Below, in pieces: positions 1 to 8,006 of a stretch of DNA of 14,100 nt. Source of the stretch: an uncultured Blautia sp. GTDB taxonomy: Bacteria; Bacillota; Clostridia; Lachnospirales; Lachnospiraceae. The translations under genes were made by a program, and so were the position numbers. Within the stretch, counting starts at the first letter, position 1; each line of letters begins with the position of its first letter. The notes under the pieces are model-generated. The model saw nothing but the letters and a program-made list of their open reading frames with translations. It made no database searches and was not told the origin of the DNA. The stretch lies in contig CAKRRG010000073.1 of assembly GCA_934394545.1 (NCBI GenBank), positions 1-14,100 of the forward strand. Reading direction: 5' to 3'.

Positions 1-1211
1 ATCAGATCAATTGGTCTTTCCAGTCCGATGTTCTGATTTGCAGGCCATGGCCAGTTCGGTTTCTTCTCGAATACATAACGGTTCTCTGTAGTATTAAATA
101 CAAACTGATAAGATTCTGCTTTATCCTCGTCCTCATAAAATCTCACGCCAAATGTTCTTGTGCCCTCAGAGAATTCCACATCTGCTTCAAATTTGAAAAT
201 GTCACCGGTATTTCTTCCAACAACAACTTCTGAACTTTTAGTTGGTGTATCGATAACGAAATCATCCTTCTTTTCCTCTTTGTCAAAAGCATTCCATACT
301 GTTTCCGGAATTCTTACGCCGAGAGTACCATCCTCTTTCTGGTATACCTCGTGTGCCATGAAGGTTCCTGCCCAGATGAAGTTTTCATCGTCATCATCTT
401 TGTCTTTCGTTGCTACCCATCCAAACAGGATTCTCTGTCCATTCAGCTCAAAAGTACGTCCTGCATAATAAGCCCTGCCGTCAAATGCATCATCCTTCGG
501 TGCGATCCATGGACCATTCAGGCTCTTGCTCATACGGTAAACCATTTTGCTTCTGTCACTGTATTCTGTCACAATATGATACCACCAGTCACCAATTTTA
601 AACAGGTCTGGCATTTCATGCATGGTATAAAGATCTGGTGCCCAGAAATCACCTTCAAACTTCCAGTTTTTCAGATCCTTGGAAGTAAACTTAACAGTTC
701 TTCCTGTCTGTCTTGTTTTCGGTCCCTGCAGTCTTGCTCCAAGAATCAGTAAATACTGGTCATTTTCCTCATCACGGATCACCCACGGATCTCTCCAGTC
801 ATCTGGATCATAGCCTTCCTGTGGGGTAAAAGTAAGAGCATCCTGAGTTTTGTGCCAGGTAACCAGATCATCACTATATGCATGCATCAGTACCTGCGAC
901 GGTTTTCCAAGAGCTGGATAATCACGGTTGTAACCGGTATAGAAAATATGATACTGTCCTTCTGCTTCAAACACACTTCCTGCGAAAATAAACTGATCCT
1001 GCTCTTCATCAGTTCCTCTTGGAATTGCCACACCACAGTCTTCATAGTGAACAAAATCAGAGGTTGTTGCTAAATCCCAGCCAAACGGCTCTCCAAACGG
1101 TCCCGGTTTTCTGGTGTCTCTCTGATGATATAAATAAAATTTATCTCCATGTCCAAATGGCATACAATCACCGAACCAGGTTTCCGGAAACTGATAGTAT
1201 AATTTCTGCAT
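1..1211 (-). CDS. Glycoside hydrolase family 32 beta-fructosidase-like enzyme (3' end cut by window)
   Basis: Probable cytoplasmic enzyme that hydrolyses fructosyl linkages in sucrose, fructo-oligosaccharides or levan/inulin fragments delivered by the adjacent ABC importer. The 403 visible residues carry the GH32 landmarks in order: a first-blade motif GDCMPF with the candidate nucleophile Asp15, FAGSV (77-81), the RDP motif (Arg140-Asp141-Pro142), EMPD with the candidate acid/base Glu199, YYAGRTF (248-254), and RILFGWV (260-266). From about residue 320 it enters the C-terminal beta-sandwich. There is no signal peptide, so it should act inside the cell. The usual NDPNG nucleophile motif is replaced by GDCMPF, so this is a divergent branch. 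The ATG at 1211 follows AAGGAG with about 8 bases of spacing. It lies 107 bases after the upstream permease gene; that gap shows no clear terminator, so the gene is probably last or near last in the importer operon. Exact substrate cannot be read; a GH43/GH68-like clan relative is the main alternative. Confidence 0.88.
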   Translation of the reverse strand, partial: MQKLYYQFPETWFGDCMPFGHGDKFYLYHQRDTRKPGPFGEPFGWDLATTSDFVHYEDCGVAIPRGTDEEQDQFIFAGSVFEAEGQYHIFYTGYNRDYPALGKPSQVLMHAYSDDLVTWHKTQDALTFTPQEGYDPDDWRDPWVIRDEENDQYLLILGARLQGPKTRQTGRTVKFTSKDLKNWKFEGDFWAPDLYTMHEMPDLFKIGDWWYHIVTEYSDRSKMVYRMSKSLNGPWIAPKDDAFDGRAYYAGRTFELNGQRILFGWVATKDKDDDDENFIWAGTFMAHEVYQKEDGTLGVRIPETVWNAFDKEEKKDDFVIDTPTKSSEVVVGRNTGDIFKFEADVEFSEGTRTFGVRFYEDEDKAESYQFVFNTTENRYVFEKKPNWPWPANQNIGLERPIDL

Positions 1212-1318
1212 AATATATTCTCCTTTTCTTTACAGGCGTCCATACCCCGCCGTTTTTTCTGATTTATAACCAACTCAAAGTAATAATTAAAAAATCCTAC
1301 ATTAATGTCACGCTTTAC

Positions 1319-2158
1319 TCATCCCTTCACAGCACCGGCTGTCATACCTGCCAGCATCTTTTTGCTGCTGAAGAAATAGAAAATAAATACCGGGAGTACT
1401 GTAACTGTAATTGCCGCAAAGGTTGCGCCCCAATCAGTCAGTCCCATACTTCCCACGAAGTCATTCAGACCCAGTGTAATTGTTTTCATATCTGTTGATC
1501 TTGTAAATGTATAAGCATTGATATATTCATTCCAGCAGAAAACAGCCTGCATGGTAGCTACGGTAATAATGGAGTTCAGAGACATGGGAACTACCATTTT
1601 GAAAAAGCAGCCCATTGGAGAGCATCCGTCAATAATAGCAGCTTCCAGCATTTCCTCAGGGAAAAACTTATTGAAGGAATAAAACAGCTGGATGGAATAG
1701 GACAATGAAAATGCAATCTGCGGTAAAATAATTGCCGGATATGTATTGATCAGTCCCATTTTATTAAAAATACTGAACAAGGGAATCAGGGCAACCTGCA
1801 TAGGAAGCATTAATCCAAGCAGGAAATAGTTCAGAATTATTTTTCTTCCTTTGAATTTAATTTTACTAAGTGCAAATCCAGCCATCAGTGCAAATAAAAG
1901 TAATGGAACTAACACACCGATCAAAACGATAATACTGTTTTTAAAATAAGTCAGCATATGGCTCTTTGTAAAAACATTGATAAAGTTTGTTAACACCCAC
2001 TCAGATGGGAGCGCATATGCCGGAAGCTTTCTGAAATCATCCAGTGATTTAAAGCTGGAGGTAAATACATAGAAGAAGGGGTATACCTGCATAACGACCA
2101 GGAGTAACGCAATGACCCATTTAATAATGCCTGGAATGGAAACTTTTTTCTTTTTCAT
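1319..2158 (-). CDS. Carbohydrate ABC transporter permease, MalG type
   Basis: Inner (second) membrane subunit of a CUT1-family sugar importer, pairing with the MalF-type subunit encoded just upstream. Its 279 residues are normal for the MalG group. An N-terminal membrane segment (about 12-34) precedes five further hydrophobic stretches (about 74-98, 107-130, 140-160, 196-212, 245-263). The ATPase-contacting EAA loop is clear at about 172-191 (EAA, then IDG, ending in VVP). The protein ends in GAVKG, typical of this family. Its ATG overlaps the stop codon of the MalF-type gene by 4 bases (ATGA), implying translational coupling, and a GGGGGA-rich ribosome site lies inside the end of that gene. 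Substrate is inferred from the neighbouring GH32 enzyme. No ATP-binding subunit is present in the window; CUT1 importers of Firmicutes often share one MsmK/UgpC-like ATPase encoded elsewhere. Confidence 0.95.
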   Translation of the reverse strand: MKKKKVSIPGIIKWVIALLLVVMQVYPFFYVFTSSFKSLDDFRKLPAYALPSEWVLTNFINVFTKSHMLTYFKNSIIVLIGVLVPLLLFALMAGFALSKIKFKGRKIILNYFLLGLMLPMQVALIPLFSIFNKMGLINTYPAIILPQIAFSLSYSIQLFYSFNKFFPEEMLEAAIIDGCSPMGCFFKMVVPMSLNSIITVATMQAVFCWNEYINAYTFTRSTDMKTITLGLNDFVGSMGLTDWGATFAAITVTVLPVFIFYFFSSKKMLAGMTAGAVKG

Positions 2159-3039
2159 TCGTCTTCCCCCTCTCCTGAAAATTTACGGAATAATAATCCT
2201 ACTACCATACAAATGATTACGATCATAATGGCTACGGAACTTCCGTATCCATACTTCATACTGCTGAATGCCTGTTTGTACATATAAGTTGTCATAAGCT
2301 CTGAAGCATTTCCAGGTCCGCCATGTGTCAGCAGATATGAGAATTCAAAGGATCTTAAGGATCCATTTAATACCAGAAGGCAGTTTGCAATGATAACCGG
2401 TTTGATGTACGGGATTTTTACATACAGATATTCCTGCCATACTGCTGCCCCGTCGATCAATGCTGCTTCGCCAAGTTCATCCGGTACACCGATCAATGCT
2501 GCATAGAAAATAACCATATACAGTCCCAGATATTTATAAGCCTCTACAAATGCTGTCACATACAGAGAAATCTGAGGATTTGAGATCCACTCCATAAACT
2601 TAAATGAAGGATTCACAAATGATAAAATCTGATTTATGATTCCGATTGGTGTTACAGAGAACAATTTTGTAAAAATCTGACAGATTGCAACGGATGAAAT
2701 TACGACCGGGATGTAATATAAAGTCTGTAAAGCAACTCTGCCTCTTTTGATTCTGGAAAGAAGGACTGCAAACAACAAACCTCCAAATACCTGAATTGCC
2801 ACATTGATAATGGTATAAATGATCGTATGCCATACCGTAGAACGGAACACCGTATCCTGTGTTAAAAGTTCTGCATAATTCTTAAATCCTACAAATACTT
2901 TCTCGCCTACACCACTCCAGTCAAAAAAGCTGTAATAGCCTGCCCATACAATGGACACAATAACAAATGCAGTATAGATAAGGAATGCAGGAAAAAGGAA
3001 CATGAAAATTACTGATTTTTTTCCAAATGCTTTCTGCAT
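2155..3039 (-). CDS. Carbohydrate ABC transporter permease, MalF type
   Basis: First membrane subunit of the CUT1 sugar importer. The 294 residues show an N-terminal membrane helix (about 10-34), further helices at about 70-95, 105-126, 158-182, 212-228 and 266-284, and the EAA loop at about 191-210 (EAALIDGA, ending in KIP). The family signature LTHGGPGN follows at 237-244, before an ELMTTYMY segment. It is shorter than Escherichia coli MalF because it lacks the large periplasmic P2 loop, which is usual in Gram-positive sugar importers. The ATG at 3039 has AGGAGG 7 bases upstream. It follows the binding-protein gene by 77 bases, a gap that contains a strong stem-loop (3065-3097). It should be transcribed from the promoter at 4449-4477 by reading through that stem-loop. 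Confidence 0.95.
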   Translation of the reverse strand: MQKAFGKKSVIFMFLFPAFLIYTAFVIVSIVWAGYYSFFDWSGVGEKVFVGFKNYAELLTQDTVFRSTVWHTIIYTIINVAIQVFGGLLFAVLLSRIKRGRVALQTLYYIPVVISSVAICQIFTKLFSVTPIGIINQILSFVNPSFKFMEWISNPQISLYVTAFVEAYKYLGLYMVIFYAALIGVPDELGEAALIDGAAVWQEYLYVKIPYIKPVIIANCLLVLNGSLRSFEFSYLLTHGGPGNASELMTTYMYKQAFSSMKYGYGSSVAIMIVIICMVVGLLFRKFSGEGEDE

Positions 3040-3064
3040 AAGATTCCCTCCTCTTCTTTCTTTA

Positions 3065-3097
3065 AAAGAGACTGACGAGTAATCCGCCAGTCTCTTT
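3065..3097 (-). terminator. Intra-operon stem-loop between binding-protein and permease genes
   Basis: Perfect 10-bp stem (3065-3074 pairs with 3088-3097) with a 13-base loop, which may gain two more pairs after one mismatch. On the minus strand the stem is followed by TTTTAAAG, a short and imperfect U-tract. It sits 20 bases after the binding-protein stop codon. Such stem-loops after solute-binding-protein genes commonly act as leaky terminators or 3' stabilisers that keep binding-protein mRNA in excess over the permease mRNA. Which of these applies here cannot be told from sequence. Confidence 0.7.
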
Positions 3098-3116
3098 CCT
3101 GCATGCTTAAAATTCT

Positions 3117-4400
3117 TTATTTAACAAAAGAATCACAGGTTTCAATAAATTCATCTGGGGTAGTAATTCCCTGCGCCAGCTTCTGCTGCTCATCAACAAT
3201 CTTAGTCAGCACGTCAGAATCCAGTTTATCGTCCCAGGAAGTCCATGCTGTCTCTGCATTCTCGAACATTGGCTGAGTGTCATAGTACAGCTGAGGAAGT
3301 CCTTCTGGAAGAGAATCCTCGTTAAATGGAGAGAATATATGTGCCTGAGTGTAGCAAGCGTCTGAGAAGTTCTCGCACATATAGTCAAAGAATTCCTGCA
3401 TGGTATCATCATAGGTAGCCTTATTGAAGCCTTCTGCAAATCCAGCATGGATCGGTACATTTGTAGACATGTTGTCCATTCCTTCTGTATCCGGTACCGG
3501 GAAGAATCCAAGTTCTCCGTTATCATACATTTCTTCTGCCAGGCTGATCTGTCCGGAACCAGTATAGAAGATTGCTCCTGTACCACCGAAGAACAGGTTG
3601 CATGCGGATGTGAAGTCTACACTTGCAAATCCAGGCTCAAAATATCCTTTTGTTCCAAGATCAGAAAGAAGATTTACTGCATATTTTGCAGACTCATTTT
3701 CACTAAAGGAATCTGTTCCTGCCTGATATCCCTGGATAAATTCAGAACCTGTCACTCTCCACGGGGAGAAGGAGAGATATCTCATAAGCTGCCATGCATC
3801 AGAACCACCTACGATTACCGGAATCTCACCCTGATCTGCGATTTTCTGGCAGTCTTCTTCAAACTCTTCCCAGGTGGTAGGAGCATCTGTGATTCCTGCT
3901 TTTTCAAAAATATCTTTTCTGTACATAAAGTATTCGCAGTACAGACCCTGTGGGAACAGATATAAATTTCCGTCATCTGCATCGGTAAGGAAGTCGCGGA
4001 TCGCTCCATTTAATTTATCTGCATATCCGTTTCTCTCTAACTCCGCACCTACATCAACCAGTGCATCAATATCCTTGCAGGCTGCAGAAAGTGTTCCATT
4101 CGGGCATCCAAAGATATCCGGAAGTGTATCACTGTTGATGTACATCTGCAGTTTTGTGAAATAATCCTGCATATCGTTTACAAGTTCAATTTCATAATCC
4201 AGACCTTTCTCATCGCAGAAGTTTTTCAAAAGATAATCAAAAGTCTGAAACTGCTCTGTTGATTCCGTTCCTTTTAACAGTGCAGTGATTTTTGTTCTCT
4301 CGCTGTCTGCTGAAGCTGTCATAGCTCCCATTCCTGTCATAAGACCAGCTGTCATAGCTGCTGTCAATGCAAGAGATACCATTTTTCTCATTTTTTTCAT
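3117..4400 (-). CDS. Extracellular sugar-binding protein of an ABC importer
   Basis: Captures the sugar outside the membrane and delivers it to the two permeases encoded downstream. The 427 residues fit the family 1 solute-binding proteins (MalE-like). An N-terminal Sec signal has basic residues at 2-5, a hydrophobic stretch at about 8-28 and a likely type I cleavage site after Ala-Ser-Ala (29-31). Typical family segments include the DIFGCPNG stretch early in the mature protein and LYLFPQGLYCEYFMYRKDIF (the hinge region), followed by TTWEEFEEDC. Oddly there is no lipobox cysteine at the cleavage region, although most Gram-positive binding proteins are lipoproteins. The ATG at 4400 lies 9 bases after AGGAGG. 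A second ATG at 4391 is possible but less well placed. The gene is first in its operon, with a promoter at 4449-4477 and a stem-loop after its stop. Confidence 0.93.
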   Translation of the reverse strand: MKKMRKMVSLALTAAMTAGLMTGMGAMTASADSERTKITALLKGTESTEQFQTFDYLLKNFCDEKGLDYEIELVNDMQDYFTKLQMYINSDTLPDIFGCPNGTLSAACKDIDALVDVGAELERNGYADKLNGAIRDFLTDADDGNLYLFPQGLYCEYFMYRKDIFEKAGITDAPTTWEEFEEDCQKIADQGEIPVIVGGSDAWQLMRYLSFSPWRVTGSEFIQGYQAGTDSFSENESAKYAVNLLSDLGTKGYFEPGFASVDFTSACNLFFGGTGAIFYTGSGQISLAEEMYDNGELGFFPVPDTEGMDNMSTNVPIHAGFAEGFNKATYDDTMQEFFDYMCENFSDACYTQAHIFSPFNEDSLPEGLPQLYYDTQPMFENAETAWTSWDDKLDSDVLTKIVDEQQKLAQGITTPDEFIETCDSFVK

Positions 4401-4448
4401 TTTCCTTTTCCTCCTTTTATTTTAGGTTTCCTCGCTTTTGATGATTTA

Positions 4449-4477
4449 ATTTTACCTTCTGATGCCTCTATAAACAA
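4449..4477 (-). promoter_or_regulatory. Sigma-A-like promoter of the sugar importer operon
   Basis: Reading the minus strand, TTGTTT (4472-4477) is followed by a 17-base spacer and TAAAAT (4449-4454). It lies about 50 bases upstream of the binding-protein ATG and directly after the terminator of the regulator gene. This is the expected target of the adjacent AraC-type regulator. A partial cre-like core (AAACG, with both flanks poor) lies just upstream around 4482-4495; I do not consider it a supported CcpA site. Confidence 0.65.
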
Positions 4478-4489
4478 TTGGAAATAAAC

Positions 4490-4537
4490 GTAAAAATAGG
4501 AGATTTGTACACAGTTTCCTTTTGTGCACAAATCTCC
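4490..4537 (-). terminator. Intrinsic terminator of the kinase-regulator operon
   Basis: A 15-base stem with a single mismatch (4499-4513 against 4523-4537) and a 9-base loop is followed on the minus strand by TATTTTTA. It starts 9 bases after the stop codon of the response regulator. It separates the regulator transcript from the importer operon, whose -35 box begins only about 22 bases further on. Confidence 0.88.
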
Positions 4538-4545
4538 CATTTTCT

Positions 4546-6159
4546 TTAGATATGTTTACGAAATTCATTCGGTGTGATGCCATATCGCTTTTTAAATACC
4601 TTGATGTAGTATCCGAAATCCTTATATCCTACCATTTCCGCTATTTCATATTGCTTATAACGATCATCTGCGATCAATTGCTCCACATGCCGGAAGCGAA
4701 CATCTGTCAGATATTCCAAAAAGCTTTTTCCTGCATATTTCTTCAGAAGCCGGCTGATATAGGTTCGGCTTACATGAAACTTTTCTGTAAGATCATCCAT
4801 TGAAATATCTGTGGCAAAATTTTTCTCAATGTATGATAATATACTTTGAACCAGTTTCTGGTTTCGTTCATCTGAGCCTTCTGTATTCTGCTTGATCAAA
4901 GTCCCAAACAGATTAAACATACAGGTCAGAACTTCTTCTGTAGTTTCACATTGGGAAATACGCTTTACTCCGTCCTGCAATACAGAAAAATTCCAGTTTT
5001 TATTGTGTATTTCACTGTCTACTGCACAGGTGTACGGAAACTTCATGCATCCGAACAGCAGATCCATTGCTGCAAATTTTACAGCCTCCCCATCCTCCGG
5101 TGCTTTGGCAAATAGCTGACGCAATTCATCTTCCGCTTTTTCGAAGCTCTCCTGAAACAGAGTCATCATAAAATGCATTCTTTCTCCCTGCGTGATCACA
5201 AACTCCTTCTGCTCCTCATACTGCAGATCCTCATATTTCAGAGTGATGTTCATTCCAAGATATATACACTGTCTGCAGGCTTTCTGAGCTTTTCGGTACT
5301 GGGCATTTGCCTGATACTCGTCTTCCGAAACATCACTGATTCCAAAATTCATATATGCTTTCAGATACCGTTCCACTTCTTCCTGGATTTTTCCACAGGC
5401 CTGAAGCGCCCGCTCCATACATTTCTGATTTTCTTCCTCTTTTTCAAACAGAAGAATAAAATTATATTCCGCTGTAGCTGTGTTATAATCACTTAATACC
5501 TGTATGTTGTAATTATTAAAAATTTCCTCAAAAATATTGATACAGGCAAATTCTTCAATCCATTTGTCCCCTTCGTGAAGCCGTTTCTCCCCGACTATTT
5601 TTCTTCCAACACATACCATGTATTTTTCAATGGTCAGCTTAAGAGAGTTCGCCTGCTCCTGTACCACACCTTTTCCCTGAAGCCTTCCATAGAGAAGATT
5701 TCCTGCAAATTTAGATCTCAGCTCCGGTACAGACTGATTAAAATATTTCTGTAAATCCCGGACCTCCTGCTGTTCATCTTTTTTTGCATGTATCTCTTCT
5801 GCAAGCCGGGCTGCCATATTTTTTAATTCCTCATAGTCAATTGGCTTCAGCAGATATTCCTTCACACCAATCGTAATTGCTTTCTGCGCATAGGCAAAGC
5901 TGTCGTAACCTGTCAGGATTACAATAACCGTATCCGGATACATCTCATGAGCCCGTTCTGCAAAATCCAGGCCATCCATTCCAGGCATCCGAACATCTGT
6001 AAGAATCAGATCTGGTTTTATATGCTCCAGCTTTTCCAGTCCCTCCAGACCATTTTTCGCAGTCGCTGCGACCTGATATCCATAATCAGACCAGGGAAAA
6101 GAGCACAAGCCATCCAGAATAATATACTCATCATCCAATATCATTACCTGAAGTTCCAT
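4546..6159 (-). CDS. Response regulator with AraC-type DNA-binding domain (YesN-like)
   Basis: Transcription factor that receives phosphate from the adjacent kinase and probably activates the sugar importer operon. It has 537 residues, the usual length for the class. The N-terminal receiver domain (about 1-120) has the acidic pair Asp10-Glu11, phospho-acceptor Asp55 in LTDVRMPGMDG, Thr83 in LTGYDSF and Lys105 in LLKP. A long middle region (about 125-430) resembles the poorly conserved linker of YesN-type regulators. The C-terminal ~100 residues form the AraC/XylS double helix-turn-helix (VSRTYISRLLKKYAGKSF, then YEIAEMVGYKDFGYYIKVFK, ending in TPNEFR). The ATG at 6159 lies inside the end of the kinase gene, a 29-base overlap, with AAGGAG about 10 bases upstream. 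An internal ATG at 6144 would still leave the receiver domain intact. Target genes are inferred from position only. Confidence 0.95.
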   Translation of the reverse strand: MELQVMILDDEYIILDGLCSFPWSDYGYQVAATAKNGLEGLEKLEHIKPDLILTDVRMPGMDGLDFAERAHEMYPDTVIVILTGYDSFAYAQKAITIGVKEYLLKPIDYEELKNMAARLAEEIHAKKDEQQEVRDLQKYFNQSVPELRSKFAGNLLYGRLQGKGVVQEQANSLKLTIEKYMVCVGRKIVGEKRLHEGDKWIEEFACINIFEEIFNNYNIQVLSDYNTATAEYNFILLFEKEEENQKCMERALQACGKIQEEVERYLKAYMNFGISDVSEDEYQANAQYRKAQKACRQCIYLGMNITLKYEDLQYEEQKEFVITQGERMHFMMTLFQESFEKAEDELRQLFAKAPEDGEAVKFAAMDLLFGCMKFPYTCAVDSEIHNKNWNFSVLQDGVKRISQCETTEEVLTCMFNLFGTLIKQNTEGSDERNQKLVQSILSYIEKNFATDISMDDLTEKFHVSRTYISRLLKKYAGKSFLEYLTDVRFRHVEQLIADDRYKQYEIAEMVGYKDFGYYIKVFKKRYGITPNEFRKHI

Positions 6160-7936
6160 CTTCCATAATCTCCTTCGCTTTTTCCAAAGGAATTTCCAGT
6201 ATTACCAGAGTTCCCTTTTCTTTTTCCGATGTGATCGTCATTTTGGCTTTTCCGTGATATACATATTCCAGACGTTTTTGTACTGCATAAATTCCCAGAT
6301 TCGTATGTGTTCTTTCTGCCTTATGTTCCGGTTCTTCCTCCATTTTCATAAGAGCTTCCAATTTCTCTGCTGATATTCCCACACCATCGTCCTTTACCTT
6401 AAATACGGCCATATCATCCTGGATTTCTCCCGAAATGTAGAGGAAACAATCCCAGGTGGCATTTTCAACTCCGTGAACAACTGCGTTTTCAACCAAAGTC
6501 TGAATTACCATCTTAGGAATTTCCAGTTCATTCAGTGCCTCATCAACCTCGATATATGAGGTGAATTTATCTCCATATCTTGTCTCCTGAATGTAAAGAT
6601 AATCTTCAATATATTTCAGTTCTTCCTTCACGCGTACCATACTTCGTTTGTTGCTGATACTTGCACGCATAAGATTGCTGATCGCAGTTACCATCCTGCA
6701 GATATTTTCTTCCCCTTTTTTTCTGGCCATCCAGTTGATCGTATCCAGTACATTGTAAAGAAAATGTGGATTGATCTGTGCCTGCAATGCCTGAAATTCG
6801 ATGTCTTTATTTACCATTTCCATCTCAACGACCTGCTTCAGCAGCTTTTCAATCTTTTCAATGGTCTGGTTGAAGACAGAATTCATCGCTCCGATTTCAT
6901 CAGTTCGTTCTTCCGGTAGACGCACTGAGAAATCTCCTTTGGCAAATTTTTTCATAGCATTGCTTGTTCGTTCAATAGGTCCTGTAATTCCACGCGCCAT
7001 AATATTTGCGAGAAAAACACATAACAGAATGCTGATTCCAATCAACAGCGCAGTGGTTTTCTGCAATTCCCGGGCTGTTTTCTGCAAAAAGCTGGTAGGA
7101 ATCATTCCTACAACCGTAAGTCCAGTATTAGAGCTTGTCTGGTAAACGAGATTGTAAGCTTTCCCGTCCAGATTAAGCCGAAGGTTTCCGGAATTTCCAT
7201 TGATATGATCCACCCATTTCTGATCCTTCAAATCCGTATTTTCCCCGGCACTTTCCAGCAGAATATTATTATCCTGATCCAGTAAAAATATATGGGCAGA
7301 CAAGGACTCCTGTGCTGTCAGAGTCATTTTCTTTAAATAGCTGATTTTTATAGAAGCACGCAAAACTCCAAGAGGCTCCATAGTCAATACATCTTTTATC
7401 TGTTTTGCCATATAGATCAGATTTTCGTCCGCTGCATTATAGTAAACACAGCGTCCGTTTGCATTTTCTGCCATTGCGCAGGAAATTTCGGAGCTTTCTT
7501 TATTGATTCCTCTGTCATTAGACAGAAGATGGTTTGCACCATTGTATCCATACAGCTGAATGTCATTCATATATATGCTTGTGTATCCCTGCAGCAGCAG
7601 CCTTCTGATCTGCCCTGCCCTTGAATAATAAGAATAAAGCTCGGAACCGTCAGATTTATATGGTTCGTCGGACTCCAGTTCCTCTTGCACGATACTGTTA
7701 TTTGCAATATATTCAAATGAATTTTCCACCATATCGAAATAATGTTCCAGATTAACCGATAACTCGTTAATCACTCCGGCCGACTGCTTCACAGTCTGCT
7801 CAGTCACAATTCCAGATGCAGACATAAACTGAAAGAAGCTGGCTGCCAAAAGCACAACCAGCGTAATGCCAAGTGTACAATACAGATATTTTCTCTGAAT
7901 CGAAAGATTCAGAAACCATTTTTTTAACTGTTTCAT
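6131..7936 (-). CDS. Membrane sensor histidine kinase (YesM/LytS-type, His_kinase family)
   Basis: Senses an extracellular ligand, probably a sugar or the sugar-loaded binding protein, and phosphorylates the overlapping regulator. In its 601 residues a first membrane helix (about 17-39) precedes an extracytoplasmic sensor region (about 40-293) with Cache-like features. A second helix (about 294-315) leads into a HAMP domain (about 316-368). The His_kinase segment has the phospho-acceptor His391 in INPHFLYN. The ATP-binding domain shows an N-box (LVENAVVHG, 481-489), a G1 box DDGVGI (516-521) and a G2-like NLGIYAVQKRL. The ATG at 7936 has AAGGTGG 7 bases upstream. An intrinsic-terminator hairpin (7955-7989) stands immediately before this ribosome site, and I could not find a clear promoter between them, so the gene may depend on read-through from the VOC gene or on a promoter within it. 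Confidence 0.95.
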   Translation of the reverse strand: MKQLKKWFLNLSIQRKYLYCTLGITLVVLLAASFFQFMSASGIVTEQTVKQSAGVINELSVNLEHYFDMVENSFEYIANNSIVQEELESDEPYKSDGSELYSYYSRAGQIRRLLLQGYTSIYMNDIQLYGYNGANHLLSNDRGINKESSEISCAMAENANGRCVYYNAADENLIYMAKQIKDVLTMEPLGVLRASIKISYLKKMTLTAQESLSAHIFLLDQDNNILLESAGENTDLKDQKWVDHINGNSGNLRLNLDGKAYNLVYQTSSNTGLTVVGMIPTSFLQKTARELQKTTALLIGISILLCVFLANIMARGITGPIERTSNAMKKFAKGDFSVRLPEERTDEIGAMNSVFNQTIEKIEKLLKQVVEMEMVNKDIEFQALQAQINPHFLYNVLDTINWMARKKGEENICRMVTAISNLMRASISNKRSMVRVKEELKYIEDYLYIQETRYGDKFTSYIEVDEALNELEIPKMVIQTLVENAVVHGVENATWDCFLYISGEIQDDMAVFKVKDDGVGISAEKLEALMKMEEEPEHKAERTHTNLGIYAVQKRLEYVYHGKAKMTITSEKEKGTLVILEIPLEKAKEIMEDGTSGNDIG

Positions 7937-7954
7937 TTTTCATCCACCTTATAA

Positions 7955-7989
7955 AAGCCGGTACATTGTTTCAGGCAATGTACCGGCTT
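7955..7989 (-). terminator. Intrinsic terminator or attenuator between VOC and kinase genes
   Basis: A perfect 14-bp GC-rich stem (7955-7968 against 7976-7989) with a 7-base loop. On the minus strand the right arm runs into TTTT followed by ATAAGG, so the U-tract is short. It lies 17 bases after the VOC stop codon and 18 bases before the kinase ATG. Stem strength supports termination; the weak U-tract and position leave room for partial read-through. Confidence 0.82.
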
Positions 7990-8006
7990 CCTGTTATAAA
8001 TATCCT

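Noticed and set aside
351..752. Plus-strand open frames within 160-1213
   Set aside because: They lie antisense to the GH32 gene, whose RDP and EMPD motifs and ribosome site support the minus strand.
1212..1318. Separate promoter for the GH32 gene
   Set aside because: A TATAAA-like box around 1262-1267 has no acceptable -35 box at the right distance, so the gene is better explained as part of the importer operon.
3447..3965. Open frame of 172 codons on the plus strand inside the binding-protein gene
   Set aside because: Antisense to a well-supported solute-binding protein gene; cysteine-rich low-plausibility translation and no ribosome site.
4482..4495. Possible CcpA (cre) operator upstream of the importer promoter
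   Set aside because: Only the central AAACG fits; both outer TG and CA parts of the consensus are missing.
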